From: an uncultured Eubacterium sp.
GTDB lineage: Bacteria > Bacillota > Clostridia > Oscillospirales > Acutalibacteraceae
DNA length: 64,000 bases
Assembly (NCBI RefSeq): GCF_945980375.1
Contig: NZ_CAMFQO010000002.1
Location: 110,406 to 174,405 of the forward strand
Direction: 5' to 3'
Shown piece after piece: positions 7,969 through 16,103 of this stretch (position 1 is its first letter; every line of letters begins with the position of its first letter). The position numbers and the translations under genes are program-made. The notes beneath the pieces are model-generated. The model ran no database searches and had not been told where the DNA came from. It worked only from the letters and a program-made list of their open reading frames with translations.

Positions 7969-9162
7969 TTGAAAAAGGCAATCAGGATTTTTGATGTTAT
8001 TTTGTCATTTATATGCGCAATTATTTTTGCAGTTGTTGCTTGGGGCAATGCTTATCTGCCCGGCACTGTGGTTTGCTATGATAACAACAGCAATCGGCTT
8101 GCGGGGGTGTTCAGTCTTGCTGACGGTGATGCAACCTTGGCTGTTGATGTTCAAAGCTCGTCACCGCGCAAAAGCACGTTAAAGCTGTTTGGTGCAATTC
8201 CCGTTAAGGAGGTAATGGTTAGCCAAAGCGATGCGAAAAAGGTTATGGTAAGCGGAGAAGCTTTTGGCATAAAGCTTTATACCGACGGCGTTATAGTTGT
8301 CGGTGTGCAGGATGTTCAAACCGATAGCGGAAAGCGAAATCCCGCAAAGGAATGCGGTATAGAGGTCGGCGACGTAATTGTCAGCATTGATAATATAAAT
8401 GTATATACCTCGGATGATGTTCAGTCGATTTTGTGCGACAACAACGGTACGAGCTTTGATGTGAAGATTAAAAGAGGCGAACGCTACAAAAGCTTAACTC
8501 TAACTCCCGTGTACTGCGAGCGCGAGGGATGCTACAAGGCAGGTATGTGGGTGCGTGATTCCACAGCAGGCATAGGCACAATCACATTTTATAATCAAAA
8601 CAGCGGTATATTTGCGGCGCTCGGTCATCAGATAAATGATGTTGACACAAAGGAAATTATGCCAATGCTTGACGGTGAGGCTGTTGGTGCAACCGTCAAA
8701 AAAATAGAAAAAAGCACTCGGGGAACTACGGGCTCGCTTGAGTGTGATTTTCAAAGCCAAACTATCGGCAGATTGCTCAACAACACGGATTGCGGAATAT
8801 ACGGTGCGTTTGCGCAAATTCCCGATTGCGCAAGGGAGTATCCCGTAGCCTCTGTGCAGGAGGTAAAAAGGGGCGATGCCACCGTTATTTGTACTGTGGA
8901 CAGCGGTAAGCCGCAGGAATATGATATAGAAATTGTACGCATAAGCTATAACGAGAGCAATCGGGAGAAAAATATGATTGTTCGCATTACAGATAATGAA
9001 TTGATAGAAAAAACAGGAGGCATAGTTCAGGGAATGTCGGGCTCGCCTATTATTCAAAACGGCAAGCTTATAGGTGCACTGACTCATGTAATTGTCGGCA
9101 ATCCGCAAAAGGGATATGCAGTTTTTGCTCAAACAATGGTTGAGCAGTCGGAAAATAATTAA
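7969..9162 (+). CDS. spoIVB: SpoIVB serine peptidase (S55), sporulation signalling protease
   Basis: SpoIVB is secreted from the forespore and triggers pro-sigma-K processing. This 397-aa protein shows the family order: an N-terminal membrane anchor/signal (about residues 5-28), a PDZ domain around 95-180 (AKECGIEVGDVIVSID) and the S55 peptidase domain. The catalytic His is in AALGHQIND (about H220) and the Ser is in GMSGSPI near residue 358. I chose the TTG at 7969 because GAGGTG (7957-7962) lies six bases before it. The GTG at 7960 falls inside that ribosome binding site. A forespore-type promoter lies directly upstream. The gene argues that the organism forms spores or descends from a spore former. 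Confidence 0.93.
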   Translation: MKKAIRIFDVILSFICAIIFAVVAWGNAYLPGTVVCYDNNSNRLAGVFSLADGDATLAVDVQSSSPRKSTLKLFGAIPVKEVMVSQSDAKKVMVSGEAFGIKLYTDGVIVVGVQDVQTDSGKRNPAKECGIEVGDVIVSIDNINVYTSDDVQSILCDNNGTSFDVKIKRGERYKSLTLTPVYCEREGCYKAGMWVRDSTAGIGTITFYNQNSGIFAALGHQINDVDTKEIMPMLDGEAVGATVKKIEKSTRGTTGSLECDFQSQTIGRLLNNTDCGIYGAFAQIPDCAREYPVASVQEVKRGDATVICTVDSGKPQEYDIEIVRISYNESNREKNMIVRITDNELIEKTGGIVQGMSGSPIIQNGKLIGALTHVIVGNPQKGYAVFAQTMVEQSENN

Positions 9163-9201
9163 GGTTACCCTAAATAAAGGGGGAGTCTTTATATATAACA
9201 G

Positions 9202-9230
9202 TTGCATTTGGGTGTTTCAAGTGATAGAAT
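9202..9230 (+). promoter_or_regulatory. Promoter of the YerB-like lipoprotein gene
   Basis: TTGCAT (9202-9207) and TAGAAT (9225-9230) are 17 bases apart, about 35 bases before the start codon. Confidence 0.6.
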
Positions 9231-9264
9231 ATTTTTATAGCCTAAAAATAAAGGGGATATTCAA

Positions 9265-10314
9265 ATGAAAAGATTTGCAGCCGTATTATTGGCAATTCTT
9301 ATGACTGTTACACTTTTCGGTTGCTCCGCAAAGGTTGAAGAGCCTGAAACAACAACCGTTACTACAACCGAAACAACAACCAAGGCACCCGTGCTTAATC
9401 CTTTTACGGGTGAGTCGGGCTTCAACGAGTCTGCATTAGGCAAGCGACCGGTAGCCATTGTTGTAGAAAACCTTCGTCCTGCACGTCCGCAATGGGGCAT
9501 CACCTCTCCCGACATCATCTGCGAGGGTGAGGTTGAGGGTGGCATCAGCCGTATGCTTTGGATTTATGCCGATGTTAATGACGTGCCCGAAAAGGTTGGA
9601 CCGCTGCGTTCTGCAAGACCGAGCTATGTAAAGTTCAGCACATTTTTTGATGCAATCTTTATCCATTGGGGCGGAAGCCACAGCAAAGGTAATTACACAG
9701 GCGGATACGAAACAATCAAAAAGCTAAAGGTAAACAATATTGACGGTATGTCGGGCGGCGAAATGTTCAGCAGAGATACCACGCGTAAGGTTTCGTCCGA
9801 GCACAGAGGAGTTATGAACGGCAAAAAGCTCTCTAACGCAATCAAGAAAAAGGGTTACAGAACAGAGCTTGACTCCACCAAGTTTACACAGCTGAAATTT
9901 AATACCGAGATTTCACCTGCCGGTGCAACCGAGGCAAAAACCGCAAAGGTAAAGTTTTCGGACAGAACGGACACAAGAGCCTTTACCTACGACACCTCCG
10001 ACGGAAAGTATCACACTAACGATTGGGAAAAGGAGGTTAAGTTCCAAAACCTTATTATTCTCAAGGCGGAGTCAACCTATATTACGGTGCCGTACAAGGG
10101 CTCAACAACTACATACCTTAATTATAAGTGGTCGTCGGGCAGCGGAACCTATGTGTCAAACGGCACATCAACCGACATTACCTGGGAGGTTAAGGACGGC
10201 AAGTTCGTTTTGAAGGATGCCGTAGGCAACGATTTAACCATCAACAAGGGCAAGTCATATATTGGCTTTGTTTCGTCAAACCATAACGGCAAGGTTACCT
10301 GCTCGGCAGAATAA
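9265..10314 (+). CDS. DUF3048 (YerB-like) lipoprotein
   Basis: The 349-aa product begins with a lipoprotein signal (MKRFAAVLLAI...) ending in FGCS. A Thr-rich linker follows at about residues 29-45. The rest is the DUF3048 domain, recognised from GKRPVAIVVENLRPARPQWG, GISRMLWIYAD, KVGPLRSARPSY and FIHWGGS. The family, typified by Bacillus YerB, is widespread in Firmicutes; its biochemical function is not established. The protein should sit on the outer face of the membrane. It has its own promoter and does not overlap its neighbours. Confidence 0.88.
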   Translation: MKRFAAVLLAILMTVTLFGCSAKVEEPETTTVTTTETTTKAPVLNPFTGESGFNESALGKRPVAIVVENLRPARPQWGITSPDIICEGEVEGGISRMLWIYADVNDVPEKVGPLRSARPSYVKFSTFFDAIFIHWGGSHSKGNYTGGYETIKKLKVNNIDGMSGGEMFSRDTTRKVSSEHRGVMNGKKLSNAIKKKGYRTELDSTKFTQLKFNTEISPAGATEAKTAKVKFSDRTDTRAFTYDTSDGKYHTNDWEKEVKFQNLIILKAESTYITVPYKGSTTTYLNYKWSSGSGTYVSNGTSTDITWEVKDGKFVLKDAVGNDLTINKGKSYIGFVSSNHNGKVTCSAE

Positions 10315-10321
10315 TTTGCTC

Positions 10322-10349
10322 TTGATATTATAAATCAAAGTGATATAAT
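10322..10349 (+). promoter_or_regulatory. Promoter of ilvE
   Basis: TTGATA (10322-10327) and a perfect TATAAT (10344-10349) are 16 bases apart. Confidence 0.6.
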
Positions 10350-10389
10350 AAAATGTATAAATTCTATAACAAGCAAGGAGATGTTTTAT

Positions 10390-11415
10390 ATGGAAAAGAA
10401 AAACATTGATTGGTCAAGCCTTGGCTTCGCATATGTACCTACCGATAAAAGATATGTATCGTGGTTTAAGGATGGCAAGTGGGATGACGGTGAGCTTACA
10501 TCGGATGCAACCATCACCATGAGCGAGTGTGCCTGCGTTTTGCAGTATGCTCAAACCGTATTTGAGGGACTTAAAGCATACACAACAAAGGACGGCAGAA
10601 CAGTTTGCTTCCGCCCTGATATGAATGCGAAAAGACTTGCGGAGTCTTGCCGCAGGCTTGAAATTCCTGTTGTACCCGAGGATAAGTTTATTGATGCCGT
10701 AAAGCAGGTTGTAAAGGCTAACGAGGCTTATGTTCCTCCGTTTGGCTCCGGTGCAACCCTTTACCTTCGTCCGTTTGTATTCGGCTACGATTCAATCATC
10801 GGTGTAAAGCCTGCAAACGAATTTCAGTTTAGAATTTTTGCAACACCTGTCGGTCCTTACTTTAAGGGCGGTGCAAAGCCTATCACAATTAGGGTTTCGG
10901 ATGTTGACAGAGCTGCGCCTCACGGTACAGGTGACATCAAGGCAGGCCTTAACTACGCTATGTCGCTTCACAACATCGTTGATGCACACAACTGCGGCTA
11001 TGATGAAAATATGTACCTTGACCCTCAAACACGCACAAAGGTAGAGGAAACAGGAGGTGCAAACTTTATCTTTATCACAAAGGACGGCAAGCTTGTAACG
11101 CCTAAGTCGGATTCAATTCTTCCGTCAATCACCCGTCGTTCACTTGTTTATGTAGCAGAGCACTATCTCGGTATGGAGGTTGAGCACAGAGAGGTTTACT
11201 TTGACGAGATTAAGGATTTTGCAGAATGCGGACTTTGCGGTACTGCGGCTGTTATTTCTCCTGTCGGCAAGATTGTTAACCACGGCGAAGAAATTTGCTT
11301 CCCATCAGGTATGGACGAAATGGGTACATATACAAAGAAGCTTTATGACACTCTTACCGGCATCCAAATGGGCGAAATTGAAGCTCCTGAGGGCTGGATT
11401 GTAGAGATTGATTAA
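10390..11415 (+). CDS. ilvE: Branched-chain amino acid aminotransferase
   Basis: This 341-aa fold-type IV PLP enzyme interconverts branched-chain 2-oxo acids and valine, leucine and isoleucine, using glutamate as amino donor. The PLP lysine is in HGTGDIKAGLNYA (about K184). The downstream EETGGANFIF and the GLCGTAAVISPV loop, which binds the cofactor phosphate, are typical of the longer BCAT subfamily. AAGGAG (10375-10380) touches the ATG at 10381, so the second ATG, at 10390 with a 9-base gap, is the better start. The gene is flanked by its own promoter and a terminator, so it is monocistronic. A relation to the nearby glutamate dehydrogenase through shared glutamate is functional only. Confidence 0.95.
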   Translation: MEKKNIDWSSLGFAYVPTDKRYVSWFKDGKWDDGELTSDATITMSECACVLQYAQTVFEGLKAYTTKDGRTVCFRPDMNAKRLAESCRRLEIPVVPEDKFIDAVKQVVKANEAYVPPFGSGATLYLRPFVFGYDSIIGVKPANEFQFRIFATPVGPYFKGGAKPITIRVSDVDRAAPHGTGDIKAGLNYAMSLHNIVDAHNCGYDENMYLDPQTRTKVEETGGANFIFITKDGKLVTPKSDSILPSITRRSLVYVAEHYLGMEVEHREVYFDEIKDFAECGLCGTAAVISPVGKIVNHGEEICFPSGMDEMGTYTKKLYDTLTGIQMGEIEAPEGWIVEID

Positions 11416-11440
11416 TCTTTGTAAATCTTAATAAAAGCAC

Positions 11441-11478
11441 AAAAAGCAGATTGAACTTAATGCTCAATCTGCTTTTTA
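11441..11478. terminator. Bidirectional terminator between ilvE and the cbi operon
   Basis: AAAAAGCAGATTGA (11441-11454) pairs perfectly with TCAATCTGCTTTTT (11464-11477). A- and T-runs on both sides make it usable by both converging units. Confidence 0.9.
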
Positions 11479-11495
11479 TATGCGACAGTTTTAAT

Positions 11496-12134
11496 TTACA
11501 TTTCTATTATCTGTGTGGCAAGCGAGTCAAAATCGTTGCTGTGCGATACGATTATTATCGTTTTGCCTATTGAGTGCATTTGGCTTAAAAAGTCGATTAT
11601 CCATTGCCTTGACCTTTTGTCAAGGAAGTTCATCGGCTCGTCAAGGACAAGCACCTGGGGGTTCATTGTCAGCACCGATGCAATTGCAACCTTCTTTTTT
11701 TCGCCCATAGACAGATGAATGGTTGCCCTTTCCAGCAGATTGCTTATTCCCACAAGGGAGGCAATGTCACTTACCCTTTTTTCAATTTCCTGTTCGGCAA
11801 GCATCATCTGTCTCGGCGCAAAGGCAAGCTCGTCATAAACGGTGGAACAAAACAGTTGCGCATCAGTGTTTTGAAAAACATATCCCATCTGTCTGTGAAA
11901 GGCCTTTGCAATGCTTTCGTTTTTCATAGCCTTTTTGTTGATAATTGTGCCGTTAAAGCTGTATGTGCCTATCTCGGCAAACTCAAGACCGTTAATTATG
12001 TTCAGCAGGGTGGTTTTGCCACAGCCGTTGTCGCCCTTGATAACAACAAACGCACCGTCGTCAATTTGGGTGTTAAAGTGCCTGATAACAGGTACATCGT
12101 CATAGGCAAAGCAAATATCGTTAAGCTTTATCAT
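11496..12134 (-). CDS. cbiO: Cobalt/nickel ECF-type ATPase
   Basis: This short (212-aa) ABC ATPase is the energy-coupling subunit of a metal importer. Walker A is GDNGCGKTT (34-42), the Q-loop follows in YVFQNTDAQLFC, the signature is LSMGEKKK and Walker B is VLVLDEP. The QNTDAQLF stretch is the hallmark of CbiO/EcfA proteins that bind the coupling helix of the T subunit. It is shorter than the usual 260-280 aa, ending soon after the H-loop SHSND, so it lacks the C-terminal extension. The start overlaps the end of cbiQ by four bases (ATGA). Metal choice, Co or Ni, cannot be read from this subunit. Confidence 0.85.
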   Translation of the reverse strand: MIKLNDICFAYDDVPVIRHFNTQIDDGAFVVIKGDNGCGKTTLLNIINGLEFAEIGTYSFNGTIINKKAMKNESIAKAFHRQMGYVFQNTDAQLFCSTVYDELAFAPRQMMLAEQEIEKRVSDIASLVGISNLLERATIHLSMGEKKKVAIASVLTMNPQVLVLDEPMNFLDKRSRQWIIDFLSQMHSIGKTIIIVSHSNDFDSLATQIIEM

Positions 12135-12940
12135 ATAATCACCTCAAGATAAATAAATATACCGGTAATAAGCAAAAGCATTACTGTGTATAAAAAATCC
12201 GCCAAGCTTGGCTTGTATTTTTGCGATACAACGTATTTTCCGCAAAAGCCACGACATTCCATTGCCCTAACGGTTTCTTCGCCTGCCTGTCGAGCCTTTA
12301 CAAAAACTGCACCGAGCACTCCCGACACCGAGCTGCTTTTTCTGTCGTTTTTACCGACAGAGCGCACCTTTAAGGCGGTAAGCATTTCGTTGCATATTTC
12401 GCCGAACAGCAGGATGTACTTGATTGTTATATCAAATGTAAATATCACAATGTCGGGAACGCGAAATGCCTTTAACGCCCCTGTTATGCTGTAAAACGGT
12501 GCTGTAAGGTTAAGCACTGTAACAAGACTTGTGCTGACGGCAACTCTGCCGATGACCGAAAGCATTGTCCTCGGATGCCCCATAAACACGCTCGGCAGCA
12601 GAATAATAAATGAAAAAATCAGGGCCGGTACAACAACACGAAGCAGACTTCTGATGCTTTGAGCATTCAGCAATGCAATTCTGACGGCACACAGCCCAAG
12701 CATAAGCAAAACAAAGGTGAAATTACGCGAAGCGGCAGTCAGCACAATCATCAGTAAAATGCCGAAAAGACGACAGGTAGTGCTTGGTGCCTGCGTCTTT
12801 TTTATTTGAGCATTCAATTTGAATTTTGAGATAAGCGAGATTACTGCCCGTTGAGTTGCGGTGATAAATCTGCTGTTATCCTTTGGCGGATTGTACTCCT
12901 GCGGTTGCACCAGCCAATCCGGAATACTGTTGTTAGTCAT
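12131..12940 (-). CDS. cbiQ: ECF transporter transmembrane (T) subunit
   Basis: This 269-aa membrane protein of the CbiQ/EcfT family links the metal-binding M subunit to the ATPase. It has about five hydrophobic segments. The cytoplasmic part carries the coupling-helix motifs typical of the family: an A-[R]-S type ALKVRSVGK and the later VRAMECRGFCGKY. The first 50 residues, rich in Pro, Asp and Lys, are an N-terminal extension before the first helix. It overlaps cbiM by eight bases and cbiO by four, so all three proteins are made from one coupled message. Minus-strand transcription comes from the promoter upstream of cbiM. Confidence 0.85.
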   Translation of the reverse strand: MTNNSIPDWLVQPQEYNPPKDNSRFITATQRAVISLISKFKLNAQIKKTQAPSTTCRLFGILLMIVLTAASRNFTFVLLMLGLCAVRIALLNAQSIRSLLRVVVPALIFSFIILLPSVFMGHPRTMLSVIGRVAVSTSLVTVLNLTAPFYSITGALKAFRVPDIVIFTFDITIKYILLFGEICNEMLTALKVRSVGKNDRKSSSVSGVLGAVFVKARQAGEETVRAMECRGFCGKYVVSQKYKPSLADFLYTVMLLLITGIFIYLEVII

Positions 12941-13922
12941 AGCTTACCCTTGATTTCATAAATGTGCTGATGAGCTTAAACATTATTGTGCAAATCGCAA
13001 TGCCTATTACTGCACACAAAATATAGCCTATCCATTCGGGCAGGGAGCCTATTGAATAATCGGGGCAGATTGCCTCAAAGCCGGAAAGAATACCGCTTTC
13101 AAGTCCCTTGGGAGTATATCCTGCAATCTCGGCAATCTCGTCTGCACCCCATTCACCCCATGCTGTTCCTGTTGCCAAAAGTCCGATAGGTGTTGCACAG
13201 GTGAGCACACCAAGGAGCACGCCGATAAGGGTGTTGCCCTTTTTTGTGCGTGGTTGATTTTTCATAATTTCCGGTGATGTTGCCTCAAAAAATGCAAGCA
13301 TGGCAACGGTAAAGATTGCCTCTGCAAGACCGAATAGGGTTAGGTGCTCTGCCATCATTGCAGGCACGGAAACGTTAAGACCGTACGGGCAGTACAATGC
13401 CTGACCGTCTGCACCCTTGAATAACAGAGGCTGCACACCGAATTCCACTGCCGTGCAAAGAGCTGCCGCATTGATTCCTACATATCCTGCAATGCCTGCG
13501 GCAAGATATTTTGCGCCCTTGCTTTTGAGCTTTTTTGAAATCAGGCTGTACACGGCATAGCCCACAAACGGCAGAACAAATGCCATATTAAAGCAGTTTG
13601 CTCCTATTGCAAGTATACCGCCGTCACCGAAAAGCAGAGCCTGAAGTATCAGTGTAACGCTGACGGACAGACAGGCGGCCTCGGGACCCAACAGTATGGC
13701 TATCAGGGTTCCGCCCACGGCGTGTCCGGTTGAGCCTCCTGCGATAGGAATATTAAACATCATTGCCACAAATGAAAATGCGGCAAATATGCCAAGCAAA
13801 GGCATTTTTTCTTTTGTAATTTCCTTTGATACCTTTTTTGCACAATATGTCCAAGCAGGAATAACCGCCGCTGTCATAACCGCACAGGTGGACGGTGAAA
13901 GATAGTTCTCCGGAATATGCAT
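12933..13922 (-). CDS. cbiM: Cobalt/nickel-binding membrane subunit CbiM (with CbiN/PDGLE-like C-terminus)
   Basis: The protein opens with MHIPENYLSP. In CbiM/NikM the free N-terminus and His2 thread into the core as metal ligands, so the exact ATG matters and is secure here. Residues 1-215 form the M domain, with FNIPIAGGSTGHAVGGTL and the second metal His. After about residue 235 comes an extra hydrophobic segment, a soluble loop and a last helix. This is the layout of an appended CbiN/NikN-like part, replacing a separate cbiN gene. At 329 aa it fits such M-N fusions. It is the first gene of the operon and has a consensus promoter. No cobalamin riboswitch was seen in the short leader. Confidence 0.87.
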   Translation of the reverse strand: MHIPENYLSPSTCAVMTAAVIPAWTYCAKKVSKEITKEKMPLLGIFAAFSFVAMMFNIPIAGGSTGHAVGGTLIAILLGPEAACLSVSVTLILQALLFGDGGILAIGANCFNMAFVLPFVGYAVYSLISKKLKSKGAKYLAAGIAGYVGINAAALCTAVEFGVQPLLFKGADGQALYCPYGLNVSVPAMMAEHLTLFGLAEAIFTVAMLAFFEATSPEIMKNQPRTKKGNTLIGVLLGVLTCATPIGLLATGTAWGEWGADEIAEIAGYTPKGLESGILSGFEAICPDYSIGSLPEWIGYILCAVIGIAICTIMFKLISTFMKSRVSYD

Positions 13923-13952
13923 AGCCTGTACCTCTTTTCTTATTATGTTAAG

Positions 13953-13981
13953 ATTTTAGCACAGGCATAATCGTTGTACAA
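13953..13981 (-). promoter_or_regulatory. Promoter of the cbiMQO operon
   Basis: On the minus strand TTGTAC (13976-13981) and TAAAAT (13953-13958) are 17 bases apart. A GC-rich palindrome, CCCC-GTG-GGGG (about 13984-13994), abuts the -35 box upstream and could bind a metal-responsive repressor. That role is inferred. Confidence 0.6.
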
Positions 13982-13993
13982 GCCCCGTGGGGG

Positions 13994-14033
13994 GATAAAA
14001 ATTCACCTTGGATGCAAGTGCAATCCAAGGTGA
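13994..14033 (-). terminator. Terminator of the thioesterase-to-sortase-like operon
   Basis: TCACCTTGGAT (14003-14013) and ATCCAAGGTGA (14023-14033) form a perfect 11-bp stem. On the minus strand it is followed by a T-rich tail. Confidence 0.85.
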
Positions 14034-14052
14034 TAAATACGGTTGGGATAAA

Positions 14053-14925
14053 TTAAAACAAATATCTTGATACTTTGTGAGCCTTGTCTGTATAAATTAC
14101 GGGACGCCATTGACCTGCAAGCCAATAAGGGTTGTGCTCATTGTTTTTGTCATACCATACCTGCGGATAGTGTACCTTTTCGTTTTCGGTAACCTCCTTG
14201 TACGGTGTAACTATCTTGTCCACCTCAACGCAAAGGATGACAAATCTAAAGTCCTGCATAAAGTCACTGTCGGCGCTGATACTCAAATACCTGTCGGTAT
14301 ACGACATATCATATCCTGTATGGTACAATGCTCGTGACATAACTCTGTCCTCATAGCTGTTGAAGCTGTCCTCGGTTAATGTACCGCAGGCATTGTACGG
14401 AAAGGTGTAGCCGTTGTCATCGCTCGGGTTTGTGTTTGTGTAGTATGCGGCGATAATCTGGTAGGTTTTTGATTTGCCGTAAATGTCGGTAAGGTATACC
14501 GCCTGTGTGCTGTTGATGTAATTTGTTGACTTTGAATAGAGCCCCTCTATATCGGCAGACGAGCTTTCTATTGATATTGATTTAATCTGTGCATCGTCAT
14601 CAATGGCGGAGCCCTCGTCAAAATGGTCACCGCTTTGGTAGTCGCTGTTTAGGATAAACACCTCACCGAGCTGTCCGTCACCAAAGGTGATTTTTGCCGA
14701 TACGTTTTTGTTTTGACCGTAGGCGTCACAGAATTCCTCGGCTATACCCTTTGGATAGGTTATGCCGTATTTCTTTTCATACGGCTTGAGGTACGCGGTT
14801 GATGCAATGTTTATGATTATTGCCAATATGCCGATAAGTGCCACTGCACCCACGCAAATTAATGCAATTTTATTCTTCTTTGCAAATGCCTTGATGTCAA
14901 TGCTTTTTTTGTTGTTTTCGCTCAT
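14053..14925 (-). CDS. Membrane-anchored sortase-B-like protein lacking catalytic residues
   Basis: This 290-aa protein has a short cytoplasmic start, one membrane segment (about 19-43) and an outside domain. The second half follows class B sortase spacing: AVYLTDIYG-type strand, YQIIAAYYTN, then DSFNSYEDRVMSRALYHTG and DRYLSISAD ahead of FRFVI. In real sortases the YLTLSTC strand carries the nucleophile Cys; here it is YLSISAD (213-219), with no Cys. The usual YGHN histidine is replaced in VFILNSDYQ. The Arg (R227) is kept. I infer a non-catalytic sortase-fold protein. The start overlaps the thiI stop by one base (TAATG), so it is translationally coupled to thiI. Function unknown. Confidence 0.6.
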   Translation of the reverse strand: MSENNKKSIDIKAFAKKNKIALICVGAVALIGILAIIINIASTAYLKPYEKKYGITYPKGIAEEFCDAYGQNKNVSAKITFGDGQLGEVFILNSDYQSGDHFDEGSAIDDDAQIKSISIESSSADIEGLYSKSTNYINSTQAVYLTDIYGKSKTYQIIAAYYTNTNPSDDNGYTFPYNACGTLTEDSFNSYEDRVMSRALYHTGYDMSYTDRYLSISADSDFMQDFRFVILCVEVDKIVTPYKEVTENEKVHYPQVWYDKNNEHNPYWLAGQWRPVIYTDKAHKVSRYLF

Positions 14926-16094
14926 TATTTAACCACTGTCTTTCTTGCACCTGCAACGGCACGAGCAATGAGTGCCTCGCTGTCAAGTGCCTTTTCTGCC
15001 TCAATGATTTCGTCAAGATGAGGCCTTGTTTTAGGGTGCTTAGGTGTAAACACGGTACAGCAATCCTCATATGGAAGAATTGAGGTCTGGAAGGTGTCAA
15101 TCTCTCTTGAAATACGAATAATCTCGTCCTTATCCATACCGATACACGGCCTGAACACAGGCATCTGTGTTGCGGCATCGGTACAACCGAGTGCATATAT
15201 TGTTTGGCTTGCAACCTGACCGACGCTTTCTCCTGTTATGAGTGCCGAGCAGTTTTGGTTGCCTGCAATTATTTCGGCAATCTTCATCATATATCTGCGC
15301 ATAATGATGGTGAAATAGATTTCAGGGCACTTGTCCCTAATCTCCTCCTGAAGCTCCGTAAAAGGTACAACATAGGTTGCAATAGGTCCGCTGTATGCCG
15401 CAACCTTGTGCAGCAAATCCATAACCTTTTGCTCTGCAAGCTGTGTTGTGTACGGAGGTGAAGCAAAGTGCACCGAAATAAGCTCAATGCCCCTTTTTGC
15501 CATCATATATGCGGCAACGGGGGAGTCGATGCCTCCGCTGATAAGCACTGCACCTCTGCCGCTTGTGCTGACAGGCATACCGCCCGCGCCCTTGATGTTG
15601 TTGCCTCTGATAAATGCATAGGTGTCTCTGATTTCAACAGTAACCGTAAGGTCAGGATTATGCACATCTACCTTTAGGTTGTGGTAGTTTGAAAGAATAT
15701 GTCCGCCAAGCTCACGGCAAATTTCAGGTGACTTGAGTGCAAACTTTTTGTCGCTTCGCTTTGCCTCAACCTTAAAGGTTGCAACCTCCTCAAATCTTTC
15801 ACCGAGGTATTCCAAGGTTGCTTTTTTGATGCTGTCCATATCCTTTTCTGTTACCAAGGCCCTTGAAAGAGCCGCAATGCCGAAAACCTTTTTGAGCCTG
15901 TCAACCGCATCATCAAGGTCGATGCTGTCGTCGCTTGGCTCCACCATAATGGTGGATTGGCTTTTTTTGAAGGTAAAGGCTCCGATGTCGGCAAGAGCCC
16001 TTTTCATATTCTTTATTAGTATGTCCTCAAAGGTGTTGCGGTTTAACCCCTTGAGTACAAGCTCTCCGTTTTTTATAAGTATTATTTCTCTCAT
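14925..16094 (-). CDS. thiI: tRNA 4-thiouridine synthetase ThiI
   Basis: ThiI adenylates U8 of tRNA and replaces its oxygen with sulfur; in some bacteria it also serves thiamine synthesis. The 389 aa show an N-terminal ferredoxin-like domain, a THUMP domain (about 60-165) and a PP-loop ATPase domain with SGGIDSP at 186-192. It ends soon after the GESVGQVASQT and CIGMDKDEI blocks. The C-terminal rhodanese domain of Escherichia coli ThiI is absent, as is usual in Firmicutes. The gene directly follows a NifS-like cysteine desulfurase, its usual sulfur donor, with a 9-base gap. Confidence 0.93.
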   Translation of the reverse strand: MREIILIKNGELVLKGLNRNTFEDILIKNMKRALADIGAFTFKKSQSTIMVEPSDDSIDLDDAVDRLKKVFGIAALSRALVTEKDMDSIKKATLEYLGERFEEVATFKVEAKRSDKKFALKSPEICRELGGHILSNYHNLKVDVHNPDLTVTVEIRDTYAFIRGNNIKGAGGMPVSTSGRGAVLISGGIDSPVAAYMMAKRGIELISVHFASPPYTTQLAEQKVMDLLHKVAAYSGPIATYVVPFTELQEEIRDKCPEIYFTIIMRRYMMKIAEIIAGNQNCSALITGESVGQVASQTIYALGCTDAATQMPVFRPCIGMDKDEIIRISREIDTFQTSILPYEDCCTVFTPKHPKTRPHLDEIIEAEKALDSEALIARAVAGARKTVVK

Positions 16095-16103
16095 ATTTCT
16101 GTC

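Noticed and set aside
8500..9207. Long open frame opposite spoIVB
   Set aside because: It lies wholly antisense to a well-identified gene and has no ribosome binding site or protein motifs; it is a by-product of codon bias.
13923..13995. A cobalamin or NiCo riboswitch before cbiM
   Set aside because: The leader is too short and lacks the B12-box; a plain promoter explains it.
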